Positions 12,551-23,700 of a DNA stretch of 64,000 bases are shown here, piece after piece (within the stretch, counting starts at the first letter, position 1; every line of letters begins with the position of its first letter). The DNA comes from Acanthopleura granulata (taxonomy: Eukaryota; Mollusca; Polyplacophora; Chitonida; Chitonidae), in NCBI GenBank assembly GCA_016165875.1, contig JABBOT010000005.1, positions 4,807,186 through 4,871,185 of the forward strand, in the 5' to 3' direction. The notes beneath the pieces are model-generated. The model was given only the letters and a program-made list of their open reading frames with translations, was not told the origin of the DNA and made no database searches. The translations under genes and the position numbers were made by a program.

Positions 12551-14780
12551 CTGTGTTAATACAGAAGCATGCGGTTTATTAAAAATCTTCTCAAGTGACT
12601 TAAGACTACCGTGAATGGAATTAGTCGAACCACATTTAATTTAAAAGCTTGCTTTTGAGCTTCATCTGCGCTATACACTTGATTAGTTCTGGTCCATTTA
12701 GTTCGCCATTCATGTCATCTGTATAGGCAATCCGTATGCACATTCCACAACAAAACCCTATAAAAAAACTGCACATTGGCCCTGCCATATAACTGCCTAC
12801 AGGCTTCTCTTGTAGCATGGTTGAATTAGCGAAGATTAGCTATATACCTTGAAAGGCAGAACTCCCCACGGAGTTGACAGTGTTGGAAAGACTTTTGCTT
12901 TGTTGTAATCGTTTGTTTTCTCAGCACTCATGTCTTTTTCGTACACAACCAGTGACATATGAGAAAAGACTTCTTCCAAATGTATATGCTATTGTGTCAT
13001 AAACGTGACGTCATAAACATGAACGTCATAGTTACCTACGTAATATATTGAAGACGGGATACCGGCAGAAGTCCAAGACGTAGTAGGTCATTTCATTGAT
13101 GTCAGAGCGCGACGTCACAATGTGTAGGGCCTAGACTATACAGGAGCACATAACAACAGCTTTCACGTCGCGCAACAAAAGTCCTAATTCACCGCAGCCC
13201 CACCTGTCTCGAGAAACATTTGTGAAAGCAAATTTGTGTGAGGAAAAATCGTTTTAAAAGTCCTGCATCTGCTCCCGATCCTATTCAACATGCAATAGAA
13301 TGGTATGGATTTGTCCTAGGCCTAAGGTCAACCTGTGTACAAATGTCATCCAAATACCTGCCGTGATATTTTCCCCTAAAGTTTCTGACAGACAGACGGA
13401 GGTAAAACATGCTTTTTAATAGATGGACACTACATTGACATTCCTGTTCACTGGTGCATTTTCCTACACAGGATACAACCTCTCCAAAATTGCATGGCCC
13501 TATATTCCCATAAGGATGCCTACCACGGATGAGAGTAATTGCATGTACGTGGTTCTGGCCTATGAATACGATTTATCTTTCATGGATCAAGGGCTTTACT
13601 CACTGATTATAGATGTTTTGGGGAAAACAGGTACTGAGCACTTGAGAAAACTTCCCACAGGACAACAGAAATGAAATATGGTCTCTACCTTGCCCAGGTT
13701 ACCTGAGTGAAGTAAAATGGGTTCAGACACATACTGGTACAGGATATTGGTTGTGTATCGAATTGCAATTTTTCATTTTGCAGACTGATAAGAACCCTTC
13801 ACAGTTTACGAGGTAAAGTTTATGAGGTAAAGTTATATGCCATGAATTCCAATGATTATCTATTGTGAATTTTTATACGCTCAAGCTTTACTGGCCCTGC
13901 ATGCAAGGAACCATTAAGTCGTCGATGATCAGGTGGAAAAACAATGGACAACCAGCCTGCCTCAACCTTTAACATTAATTAACATGGGTACACAGGAAAT
14001 GCTCGCGTCTACAATATTCAAATAAAAAGCTCTCGCTGCACTGGATATATCTGAATATTGCCAGTGATCAATCCACACTTACATGGATGTGTCTTCTTAT
14101 TGCCAGTCCACGTGCACGAACCTTTTATTACATGATATTATTCGGGTGATTGTTTTCGGACAAAACATACTGATTTATTATTTGTTAGTATACGGTGCTG
14201 GGCTGAGCTCCATTCGTGTGACTTCGGCGGAGAAGATCAGTGTTGTATGTTCACAAAAGTAATAAATAGAGCATAAAGAGAGCATTCTGTTAGAAGTAGA
14301 TGGAATGTCCGTCGTACGAACGAAATATGTAGTGAACAAGTCCTTCAAATTGATATAATTTCCTTCAACCAATGAGAACGAACTTTGCAGTCCAGGAAAT
14401 TATGATTGTTGTTGCTGATGTAGTTCGCATACTGACGAATATTGTTCGGTCACCCTGTAAAGACAGAAATCGTAAAGCCAACTATAAGAGACGTGCTTTG
14501 TCTACCGAAAATGCAAGTTTTAGTCTTTAAAGTTGCGGAGAATTTTTTATATACCCACAGATATTAAATATCAGCATCGTGGCAGTAATTCCCTATGGAC
14601 TGAACACTGTTGATTAGAAGAGCTGGAATCCCTAAAACACATCTTTAACTGCCTTGGAGCAAATCATTGCGTGGAATGGAAACGCCTTGTACATGTAAAG
14701 TATTCTATGAATATATGTATGTCTTAACATGTTAATTGGCTATCCCATTTACTGCTTGATACCTCAAGTTTAAATTTGCT

Positions 14781-14975
14781 TTGTCCGAAGGTCATTTTAG
14801 GAATATAATGAAGGTGGAAATGATGATAAAATGTCTGCTGAATAAATATCATTTCAAGAGAAGCAAAAACAGGCTCTACAGTCTACGATCTCAATGGTCA
14901 TTGTTTGCGGACAGACCCGTACTTTTGCCACCTATAACTGAAGAAAGCGTACACGATGTTATCATGAGGAAGTAG
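14781..14975 (+). other. Short conserved ORF, unit C copy
   Basis: Counterpart of the 8642-8809 frame, 64 codons with an upstream ATG. It shares the block KRSKNRLYSLRSQWSLFADR and ends VHDVIMRK. See the unit B entry; function unknown. Confidence 0.3.
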
Positions 14976-15229
14976 GTACTTGCTGGACATGGTTCTTGTC
15001 ATGGCTGATCACAATGGGTATTGTATTGTCTCAGCTTAATTACAGTCAGACTTGACAAGTCATTAACTACATCAGTGCACTACCATGTAGACATCGGTGG
15101 GTTATTCCCACAGGCAAATCTGTTGTCGGCCGTAATCTAAACAGAGGGGAATATCGACTCGAAATGCGAAACTGAACCTCGGCTGGAAAATAGTTTATTT
15201 GAGATAAACCTGTAGGTCTACCCGTTGAA

Positions 15230-15730
15230 CCAATTGCAGGAGTGTTAGAAATCCCGGAGTTAAACGCTGTCCAGAAAACTGAAAGCGTCGTCTTTGCTGC
15301 ACGATCTAGTATACCACTTAACAGTTATTAATATCAAGAAGTTTGCCACAGGAAGACGTATACATGGCTATGTATAGCTTGGTAAATATAATTTATTATG
15401 AACCAGGAGAGTCAATTCCCTCGGGTAAAGGTATTTCGGGCCGGTAAAAAGATATGCATATGTTTCTTGGTATAGTCTTAGAGGACCACCCTCTGAATCA
15501 AATGCACAGCTGTTAAAAGCCCAGGAATTAAACGTTGTCCAGAAAATTGAAAGCGTCGTGTTTGCTGCACGATCTGGTTTGTCCCGTTATAGTTGTTAAT
15601 ACCAAGGAGTTTGTCACAGGAAAATGTATATATGGCTATGTAGAGCTTGGTAAACATAATTTCTAATGGACCAGGAGAATCAATTCTCTCGGGTAAAGGT
15701 ATTTTGGGCCGGTAAAAAGATATGCTTGTG
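15230..15730. repeat. Internal tandem duplication of ~250 bp in unit C
   Basis: 15230-15480 and 15482-15730 are related along their length. Both run through gaaagcgtcgt, a cagttattaat/agttgttaat block, ggctatgta, and cgggtaaaggtatttggccggtaaaaag-like sequence. Units A and B have this segment once, so the duplication is private to unit C. Confidence 0.8.
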
Positions 15731-16501
15731 TATTTGCACAGCTGGAAATGAGTGCCGGAGTTTCTTACGCTCTCATAGGATGTTTAAGAGAACGGAACAT
15801 ATAGCACCAGCTGTCCGTGAATCAATACCACGAATACGTGTTAACTGACTGGAAGATAATGTCAATAACCGTGGAATGTATAAGACGTGTGGAGGTAAGA
15901 AGAAATAAATACAGGATTAATTGTAATTTCAATCATTCATAAACTGTCGCTGGATTCATAGATTGCGCCGTCTTTTTGGCAGCATGGCGAGTATATTTAT
16001 GTGAACACCAAAATGTTGTGGAGGCGGATCGAATCATCTGGTTACATATGAACGATTATCCCAGCATGTTTAAACCGGACCCAATTCAATCAATCTACAA
16101 GTAGGTGTAGCAGCTATTAGCCATGGTTAGTTAGCCTTACTTTCTTGAATGCAATATGACCAGTCTTTTTGTTATAAATACGTTATTGTAAATATATAAA
16201 GTAAGATGCATTTTGTTTGTGATGTATCATCAGTGATATATGATATGAGCAATCGTTTAATGTCCAACTGGTTCAAATGTGCAGAGATTATATCTTTTAG
16301 GTATTCCACATACCCAGTTTGAGTAATGCAGTTTATATCTTTGTGATTATTTTGGTTTGACTGGTGTCTTGCCATACATGTGCCAGGGCCTTCAGTGACT
16401 ATCGTTTGAGCGTTGGGAACAGCGTCATATAAGAGGATCTCCCAGTCGTACTGTCCGGTCAGTATTTTCCATAACTGACTTTTACGGGTGCACCTAACCC
16501 A

Positions 16502-16594
16502 AATCCATGTGCAGAACAGGCGTGCTTCACTACTGGTTGTATAAAGTATGTTTATACAACCAGTAGTGAAGCACGCCTGTTCTGCACATGGATT
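16502..16594. repeat. Perfect 44-bp inverted repeat with 5-nt loop
   Basis: Arm 16502-16545 is exactly the reverse complement of 16551-16594, with spacer gtatg. In unit A the homologous stretch (~3090-3130) runs from tactggttgtataaagt straight into gttcttcaacattttcgg, so the right arm here is an insertion copied from the adjacent DNA in inverted orientation. Confidence 0.95.
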
Positions 16595-18111
16595 ATGTTC
16601 TTGACATTTTCGGAAACATATAAAGCCCATGAAAGTTTTAACAGGGTTCCGTGAAGGGTATTTTGTGTTGGATCTTGACATTCAAGTCATTTACTGTCAT
16701 AATACAAAGAAATTCTATGCTCTTGACGGTCATACAATTAAACAAGGCATACAAGCAATATAACACCCTATGCTGTGTTCTATGAGAAACTGGTCTTCCG
16801 TTCACTGACCCGGAACGCCTCTTTTTGTTGACGGTTGGTATATGAGTATCTGTTCCACGCTTAGATTGTACATATATAATACAGAAATCTATGTCTCTCT
16901 AGCTACTTTTGGATACACAAGTAGATCTTCACCTGGACCAGTGAATGCCGTACATTAACTTTAAGTCTGGAGATTGATGAAACAAGTTGTTACGCTTTTC
17001 ATATTCGTTGGAATGCATTGCCGAAATTCCATGACAATTTGTCATTTCGAGATTCGAAAGCTGTGCCCATGGCCAAGAAAGATGTATTTGAAGGCTTACA
17101 AATAGTTTCTGGGTCTCAGAGTCAAAATTGTGATAAATTTGCTCCCAGATTAAGTGATAATTTTTAGTTATTCACCATTAAAACCGGTCTACATCCAAAC
17201 ATAGCCAATCGGAAGAGAAAATGACAGTATCATGTAATCCCAGCGCTTGTCGTATCACGGGCCATTCTAAGTACCGTAGACGTCGTTCAATAGCCAGGTC
17301 CGTCACCCTGGGACAGTGTAATTAGTCAGCCACGTCGATGAAGCCTCGGTGTAGGTGCTTAAGACTATCGATTACCGACTTACCACTAACACTCTCTCGG
17401 TGTAATTGGGTAATTCGTGTCTACAGAGTCAGCAGGACGTCTTCGGGTTCATGGCGGGTGAAGTCATCAATGACCAATTGTTGTACCGTTATCTGTGGGG
17501 TCCTTGTTCTGCTCTACGGGACAGTCTTTGTCTCCGGCTAATAACTAATACAATTCACACCTGTACGTCAGATTATACAGTTTGAACACACCTTGGTTAA
17601 TATCGTAAACCAATCTACTGTTTATTATGGCATCAAGACTCAAGAGTTTTCATCCGGAGCCTTGAATGGTCACATCGATTTCGAAATGAAGGCAGTTGAA
17701 GACTGGAAAAAAAGATGACGAGTTTGATACATCCGGAAAAAAACAGCCATTCAAAACTTCCCCTAAATTCGGGACATTACCCTAACGGGAACCGGGAACC
17801 AAAATGTCGAAAGCTTTGGTCGAAGCACATGTAATATTTCAGACAAATATAGAAACAAAAACATCAGCCCGTCATGGGTGCCATCACTTGTACATTGTAT
17901 GACTATATAGTTGAACCAAAGCCAGAAGAATATTTTGTCATGTGTTCGTACCTGATGTCAAGCCAGGCAAAGTGAAAAAATTTGTTTCTGTATTCTCCGA
18001 AGAAACGTATAATATTGGTTTTTTTAATACACTGCAATTATTTTAAAATTCAATAAAGCAATTTAAACTATGCCAAACTTTATCATGTCAACTTGCTTTT
18101 AAGACACAGAA

Positions 18112-18150
18112 ACTTGAGTACGGCGTAAAAGACCAATCAAATAAATAAAT
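18112..18150 (+). mobile_element. Minimal SINE insertion (39 bp) with target-site duplication
   Basis: Only the extreme 3' tail of the SINE family is present (cttgagtacggcgtaaaa, then accaatcaaataaataaat). It is flanked on both sides by aagacacagaa (18101-18111 and 18151-18161). This is what a target-primed insertion looks like when reverse transcription stops almost at once. Confidence 0.85.
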
Positions 18151-19350
18151 AAGACACAGAAGTTTTGGCAACAAATTAGGCTCTTTAACTGCAGAAATGG
18201 CTTTACGAGCTTCGACGATCCCTTACTGGTACCAAGGCCCCACATATACGGACAGCAGGGGAATCTACAAATCCCGTCCAAAGATGGATTTGATCCTGAG
18301 CCTAGTATAGCTTTAGAAACATTTGCATGTAGATAATTAAGTTTAATCTGTGTGTGGATCATGAAGGGTCAAACAAACATTCGATGGAGTCTAGTCAACC
18401 ACAGAGGATGTCCCAGTGCACTCATCGAATGATTGTTCCCTCAGGATTCATGGAGAAATGGCAGGCGTTAAGACCAGTTAGCTTTAAGTGTCAAGTTGCA
18501 CAAAGCTTTTGTAGCTTCACAGTATCCGAGTAGAAGCTGGCAAATGAATTGGGTATGTCTGGAGAGTCTAATTCAAAAAGCAGGAGAATGTTCTAGGTGC
18601 ATAACTTACGCTTTTTAGTAATCATTTTGCGTTAGGACGGCAATTTCCTTGCATGAGACAACACACAAGGCACAACTGCACTTGAACATTGATCCACATG
18701 CGACGGTTAGAGTTAAAAAGAAATAACAGAGATATATTGCACGAATACTAGGTTTATGAAACACCCCGTTGTCTTGGTTTCTTTCCTAAACAGACACGTT
18801 CTATTGACTCTGGATACACAGTGTCGTAATTGATTACCTCTGCAACGTTTAAGCCACAACATGTTCTTGTAATCCGCCATTGTACCAGCTTAAATATCTC
18901 ACCATCGTTCAACAATAAAACGCACACAACTTAAGCCATCGGCCTCGCCCCAAATCGGATTTAGCGAAAGTTTGTCCGAGGGATTTTGTGTACATTGAAA
19001 CGTAAGACATATGTAATCTACGATATCCATATTTTAAACAACCAGTGCTGATCATGCAGACATATTTATGCATTGCCTTCATATTGCCAACTTATTGTGT
19101 GCCCAAGTGTAACCTACCATTCCAATGGCAATACTTCACGGATCCATAGAATCTCGACTGTATGCTCTCCGTGCTACGATCTGAGCACGATAACTGGTAT
19201 GATACTGACATTTGACAAAATAACACTTGTCAACATTTCCCGGATCGATGCTATTAATCTCTGTGGACGTTTTAGCATATATGATCTAATTAACACGTGC
19301 GTGGGCATCCCCCATCATCATTGTTTCACTATTATATTGGCCTACGTTTA

Positions 19351-19605
19351 TATTTATTTATTTATTTACTTGGTGTTTTACGCCGTACTGAAGAATATTT
19401 CACTTGTACGACGGCGGCCGGCATCATGGTGGGAGGAAACCTGGCAGAGCCCGGGGGAAACCCACGACCATCCGCAAGTTGGTGGGAGACCTTCCCACGT
19501 AACGGCGGGACAGGAAGGCAGCATGAGCTAGACTTGAACTGAGAGCGAGCACGTTGTCGGGAGGCTTCTGGGTCATTACGCTGCGATATTGCGCTAACAG
19601 ACTGA
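19351..19605 (-). mobile_element. tRNA-derived SINE, near full length
   Basis: On the minus strand the tRNA-like head is at ~19605 and the A/T-rich tail at 19351. Family hallmarks are the conserved core ggcggccggcatcatggtgg, the gagcccgggggaaaccca block and the tail ttggtgttttacgccgtac. The short repeats of aaat at the 3' end are typical of LINE-mobilised SINEs. No clear target-site duplication. Confidence 0.8.
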
Positions 19606-19959
19606 AAACTGTTTTAAAATCAAGACTAACTTTGATTTATTTCTAATACAGCTTCATGATCTCAGCGCCAGGTTACCGTTTTATTACCTTATTAAGCAAA
19701 TATACGCTGGCGTACCAACATCAAGTAGCAAGCACAACAATCAAGGCTTAGCAATCTTACACAATAATACCAAAGTGTGCACGTCGAAGCCGGTGGATAC
19801 TGAAATGGCCACGTTACACTGGTCAGCAACTAACTCGGACAAAATACACACTGGAACACAGCGCAATGAAGATGGTCGAAAATTTTGCACAGTCAATAAG
19901 CAAGTTTCGATAACACGCATACATCATCCAATATCTCCATTTGTTACAATTTCCTTTCG

Positions 19960-20532
19960 TCTGATTATCGTTGCTGTGTGTTACAGGTCTTATTACATTA
20001 CGGGGTTTAATGAGGATATCGATCCAGCGAATTTCAGGTGTCACATGAATATAATCAGATTGTCGCTGTTTGAACTTTCGGTAACCCGTAACTAGCTTTA
20101 ATCAGAATATCTCGAGTGTCAGTTTCTGGTATCACGTGGCAAAGTTTAATGAGATTATCGTCTCTGTGAGTTTCAAGTATTACGTAACGAGATTTAATCA
20201 GGTTGTAATAGTTGAGGTACCACATTGCTATCTTTAATCCGGCTTTCTTATTGCCTGTTATAAATATTACGTGACAAATTTTAGTATCTTGAGCACTGTG
20301 ATATTTGACAAACTTTAATCTGGTTATCCTTGTTGCAAGTTTCCGATATTACGCAGTAAACTTAAATCAAATTTTCACTCTGAAAAAGTTTTCGATATTA
20401 CGTAACCAACTTAAATGAGATTATCGCTGGTGCGTGTTGCAGATATTACGTTACAATATTTATTTTCGTTGTTATGTGTTGCAGATATTAAGTGAAAATG
20501 TCAAATCAGATCATCGTTGCTGTGTGTTGCAG
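19960..20532 (+). repeat. Degenerate tandem array of the acceptor of exon E1
   Basis: About nine decayed copies, spaced about 40-60 bp, of a unit reading roughly gattatcgttgctgtgtgtt-gcag-atattacgtgac. The gcag plus first bases of the exon at 20533 form the last copy. The two nearest copies (acceptors before 20443 and 20485) are well preserved. They lie 90 and 48 nt upstream of 20533, both multiples of three, with no stop between, so use of either would add 30 or 16 residues. Older copies at ~20384, 20344, 20267, 20172, 20128 and beyond keep atattacgt-like cores. Confidence 0.75.
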
Positions 20533-20702
20533 ATATTACGTGACCTGAACATGCAGCTCGCCCGTCTTTACACCAAACTCCAGCAGGTGGGGAACAGAGA
20601 GCGAGATTCTAAATTCCTGGAACAGGAGGTGGAGGTGGTCCGGGGCAACTGTATGAAGTACGCCACAGGTCTGTCCCTGTATCTGATCAACGCCGCCGAA
20701 AG
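20533..20702 (+). CDS. Exon E1 of unrecognised gene
   Basis: Acceptor tgtgtgttgcag, donor gtgagt; starts in phase 0 and ends with two bases of the next codon. Codes for a charged helical segment that includes LEQEVEVVRGNCMKYATGLS. Two alternative in-frame acceptors lie at 20443 and 20485. Confidence 0.8.
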
Positions 20703-23700
20703 GTGAGTCATTGTGGCGGGGAGGGTTGGAGGGTTGGGGGTTGGGGGTTGGGGAGGGTTGGGGAGGGTTGGGGGTTGGGGGTTGGGGGAGGTGGGTTTTA
20801 TTGAGACAGGAGGTGGAGGTGGCCCGGGGCAACTATATATGGAGTATGTCACAACTCTGTCGGTGTATCTGATGAACGCCGCCGACAGGTGAATGACTTT
20901 GGCGGGGAAGGGAAGGGGGTGTTGAGACAGTAAACGCCGCCGACGCGTGAGTCGGTCTGGTTGGGGGGGGGGGGGGCTGAAGTGCAGGTGATCGGGGCAG
21001 CTGTATGAAGTACGCCACTAATCTGTCCCTGTATCTGATCAACGCCGCTAACAAATGAGTCGTTCTGGTTGGGGGGGGGGGGAAGAGGAGGGGACTGAGA
21101 TGGAGATGTTCCGCGGCAATTGTATGAAGTACGCAGCTCTGTCCCCATATCTGATCAAAGCCGCCGAGAAGTAAATCGGTGGGGTGGGGGAGAGGAGGGA
21201 TGCTGAGGCAGGAGGTGGGGTGATCTGGGACAACTGTATGAATCAATACAAGTGATTCGAATCAGTATTGACCAGTATGTCACGTTTCTCTGTCGCCTTT
21301 CTTTCAGCAACGAATGGTTAGATTTGGACAACAGTGACCTGCGCATGTGTTTCACCACGTTCTACTTAACGGTGTACAAAGTTCTGCAGGCCTTCAGGCA
21401 GTGGAAGAGCCTAAAACCAATCGTAAAAGAATCGAGTGAGTCATGTGACTGTGTTTTTAACAGAATATTTAATTCAATCAACCTTCAAGCGCTAAATAAA
21501 GCCAAAGATTATAGTTTTCTTTTCAATTTCGTTCCTGTCTTAATACAAAGTTCTGCAGGGCTTCAGGAAGAACGTAAGCCAGTTGTCAAACAATCTGTGA
21601 ATAGTTATATCATTTCGTTCCTGATCTAATGGAATGTTCTTTAGGCCTTCAGACACAAGCATAGCCTAAAGTCAATTGCCAAAGTTTCTAGCAAGTGATT
21701 TTAGTTCGTCAAATGCCTAATGCAAAGTTTGCTGAAGCTTCAGACAGAAGTATAGCCTATACAGCCAATTGTTAAAGAATCCAGTAAGTTTTAAATCGGT
21801 TCTGACAATGGCCTAAAGTAAAACGTTCAAGGATAGAATAAGTTACACATGACATCCGACCTAAAGCTGTACAGGCCTCCAGAAAGTGGCTTAGGCTAAA
21901 GGAGAACGTTAAACAATCTAGTAAGCTACACATGGCTGACAACCTAATACAAAGTTCTGTAGGCCCCTAAACACTGGTTTGGCCTAAAGTGAAAGGTTCA
22001 AGAATCAAGTAAGTTAAGTATGGCTCTTGACCTAATTCCAAGTTCTACATCCTTTATGACAACATAAAACCAGAACGGAAACTTTTCTAAAAGAATCTAG
22101 ACTTTAGTTTCTTGTCGCCGGAGTAACCTGGGCCAGGATAAGTTCGTCCTATACCACCACCGGGGCATCCGTAGCTAAGACGTTACCGTACTAGCGCAAA
22201 ACAAAGACTCAGGAGCCTCCCACCAATGCGGTCACTGTGAGTTAAGTCTGGCTCATGCACTGAGGCTTTCTCTCCCATCGCTCGTGGGAAGGTCCGCCAG
22301 CAACCTGCGGAAAGTAGTGGGTTTCCCCTGGGTTCTAATCTGTGTCTTCCCACCATAATGCTGGCTGCCATCCTGTAAATGAAATTTTATTCTTGAGTAC
22401 GGCGTATAAATACATAAATAAATATACCACCACTAAAACAGATAAATGGAACCGACTTGTCCTCTTTCAGGTCATCAGAAAGCTTCCAGTATTTTCTCTG
22501 TGGGACGGTCTAACTCGTCTCTAGATGATCGACTGGGATTGTTCCGGGAATCTGATAGCCTGGACAAGTAAGAACTACACGGAACCCAGTACATTACTGG
22601 TTACGATCATATTTACTTATCTATTTTATCTATATTTTCTCTCGGACGTGCATGGCCACCCTATGTTATAGACAAATATGTCTTTTGTATTTTTTAGCAA
22701 TTGTCAGTGTTTCAAACAATAACATCTTTCCAGAAAAAACCCTTTTTTCAAAGCTATTTCAGTCCATCGATGTCAAGAACATTTCACTTCTATGATGGCG
22801 GCCATGTTCTATTGCCACTGTCATCTAGATATCCATGGGCGATCCCCACGAGCAGATTTGTTGTCGGCCGTAATCAAAACGGAGGCGAATATCGACCTTA
22901 AATGCGAAAGGGAACCTTGGCTAGAAAATTGTTTACTTGAAATAAACTTGTAGGTCAACCCGCTGAACCAAACATACAAGTGTTACAAATCCCGTAAAAG
23001 TGAAATAGTCTTGAGTAGGGCGTAAAACACCAATCGAATAAACAAATAAATAATACTCGCAAGGCTGAGTTATGTTATATAAGGCGACTCCTTGAAGCAA
23101 TCCTTGTATTGATATATATCACCGCACATGTATATTGTAAGAAAATAGGCTGATTATCAAATATTTCAATGAGTTATGTGGTAGACGTAGCCAGCTCACA
23201 GTCAATGTGGAAATTGCATTTTGTTTTGTTGTTTTTCGTAGCTCTAACAGCGGTTGATGTTTATAGGTTAAGTCGCATTGAAACGCCACATACTCCCTGA
23301 GAACGACATCATAAAATATTATGACCAACGCCTGGAAATTACGCTTGTTTATTATTGACAGGGTTTTCCATCTATAATCATTTCCTGTCTCCCATCATTT
23401 GGCAGGTCAATAACGATCGTCGTTTACCACGTCTCTCTCTCTCTCTCATCTCATTTCTCTTCTGTGACTTGTGGGAATAAAACGGGAAGCCACTTTATAT
23501 ACGTGTCTTCCTATGTATATGTTATATTAATATTTGTCAACTTATATGTTTGGGATATACCGGCAACTGCTTCACTGCTGTTCCGACAACGGTGAGATTT
23601 ACAATGGGAGACCAACCAACAGAAAATATATGCAAATTACGGCAACGAATGAAATCTTCCATCACAGCAGAGCAAAACTTTACTTATATACTACCAGGCA

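Larger units (their letters stand above)
6709..12962. repeat. Tandem unit B
   Basis: Second copy of the duplicated unit, about 6.25 kb. It carries the only intact kinase exon. Non-coding blocks at 8930-9200, 9640-10140, 10680-10990 and 12600-12900 align by eye with unit A. I see no other supported gene in 6709-11317 beyond a short conserved open frame at 8642-8809. Confidence 0.85.
12963..16690. repeat. Tandem unit C (3'-truncated, no kinase)
   Basis: Third copy. It matches unit A from position 1 to about 3215 and unit B from 6709 to about 10140. Similarity then stops just after a gggtattttgtgttggat block that corresponds to 3180-3200 in unit A, so the part that would carry the kinase is absent. 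It contains its own internal 250-bp duplication and a perfect foldback insertion. Confidence 0.8.
16691..20532. other. Intergenic or intronic DNA upstream of the first supported exon
   Basis: Apart from a 39-bp SINE insertion, one near-complete SINE on the minus strand and the start of an acceptor-derived array, I see no supported gene. A weak coding-like stretch after an acceptor-like ctacag at 17427 is discussed among the rejected items. The 5' exons of the gene that begins at 20533 may lie here or outside the window. Confidence 0.5.

Noticed and set aside
17427..17540. Possible exon after ctacag, reading SQQDVFGFMAGEVINDQLLY
   Set aside because: The peptide looks protein-like, but there is no clear donor and no phase link to exon E1, so I do not list it as a gene part.
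20536..21246. Proline-rich minus-strand open frames
   Set aside because: Complement of the G-rich spacers between exon copies; low-complexity shadows.
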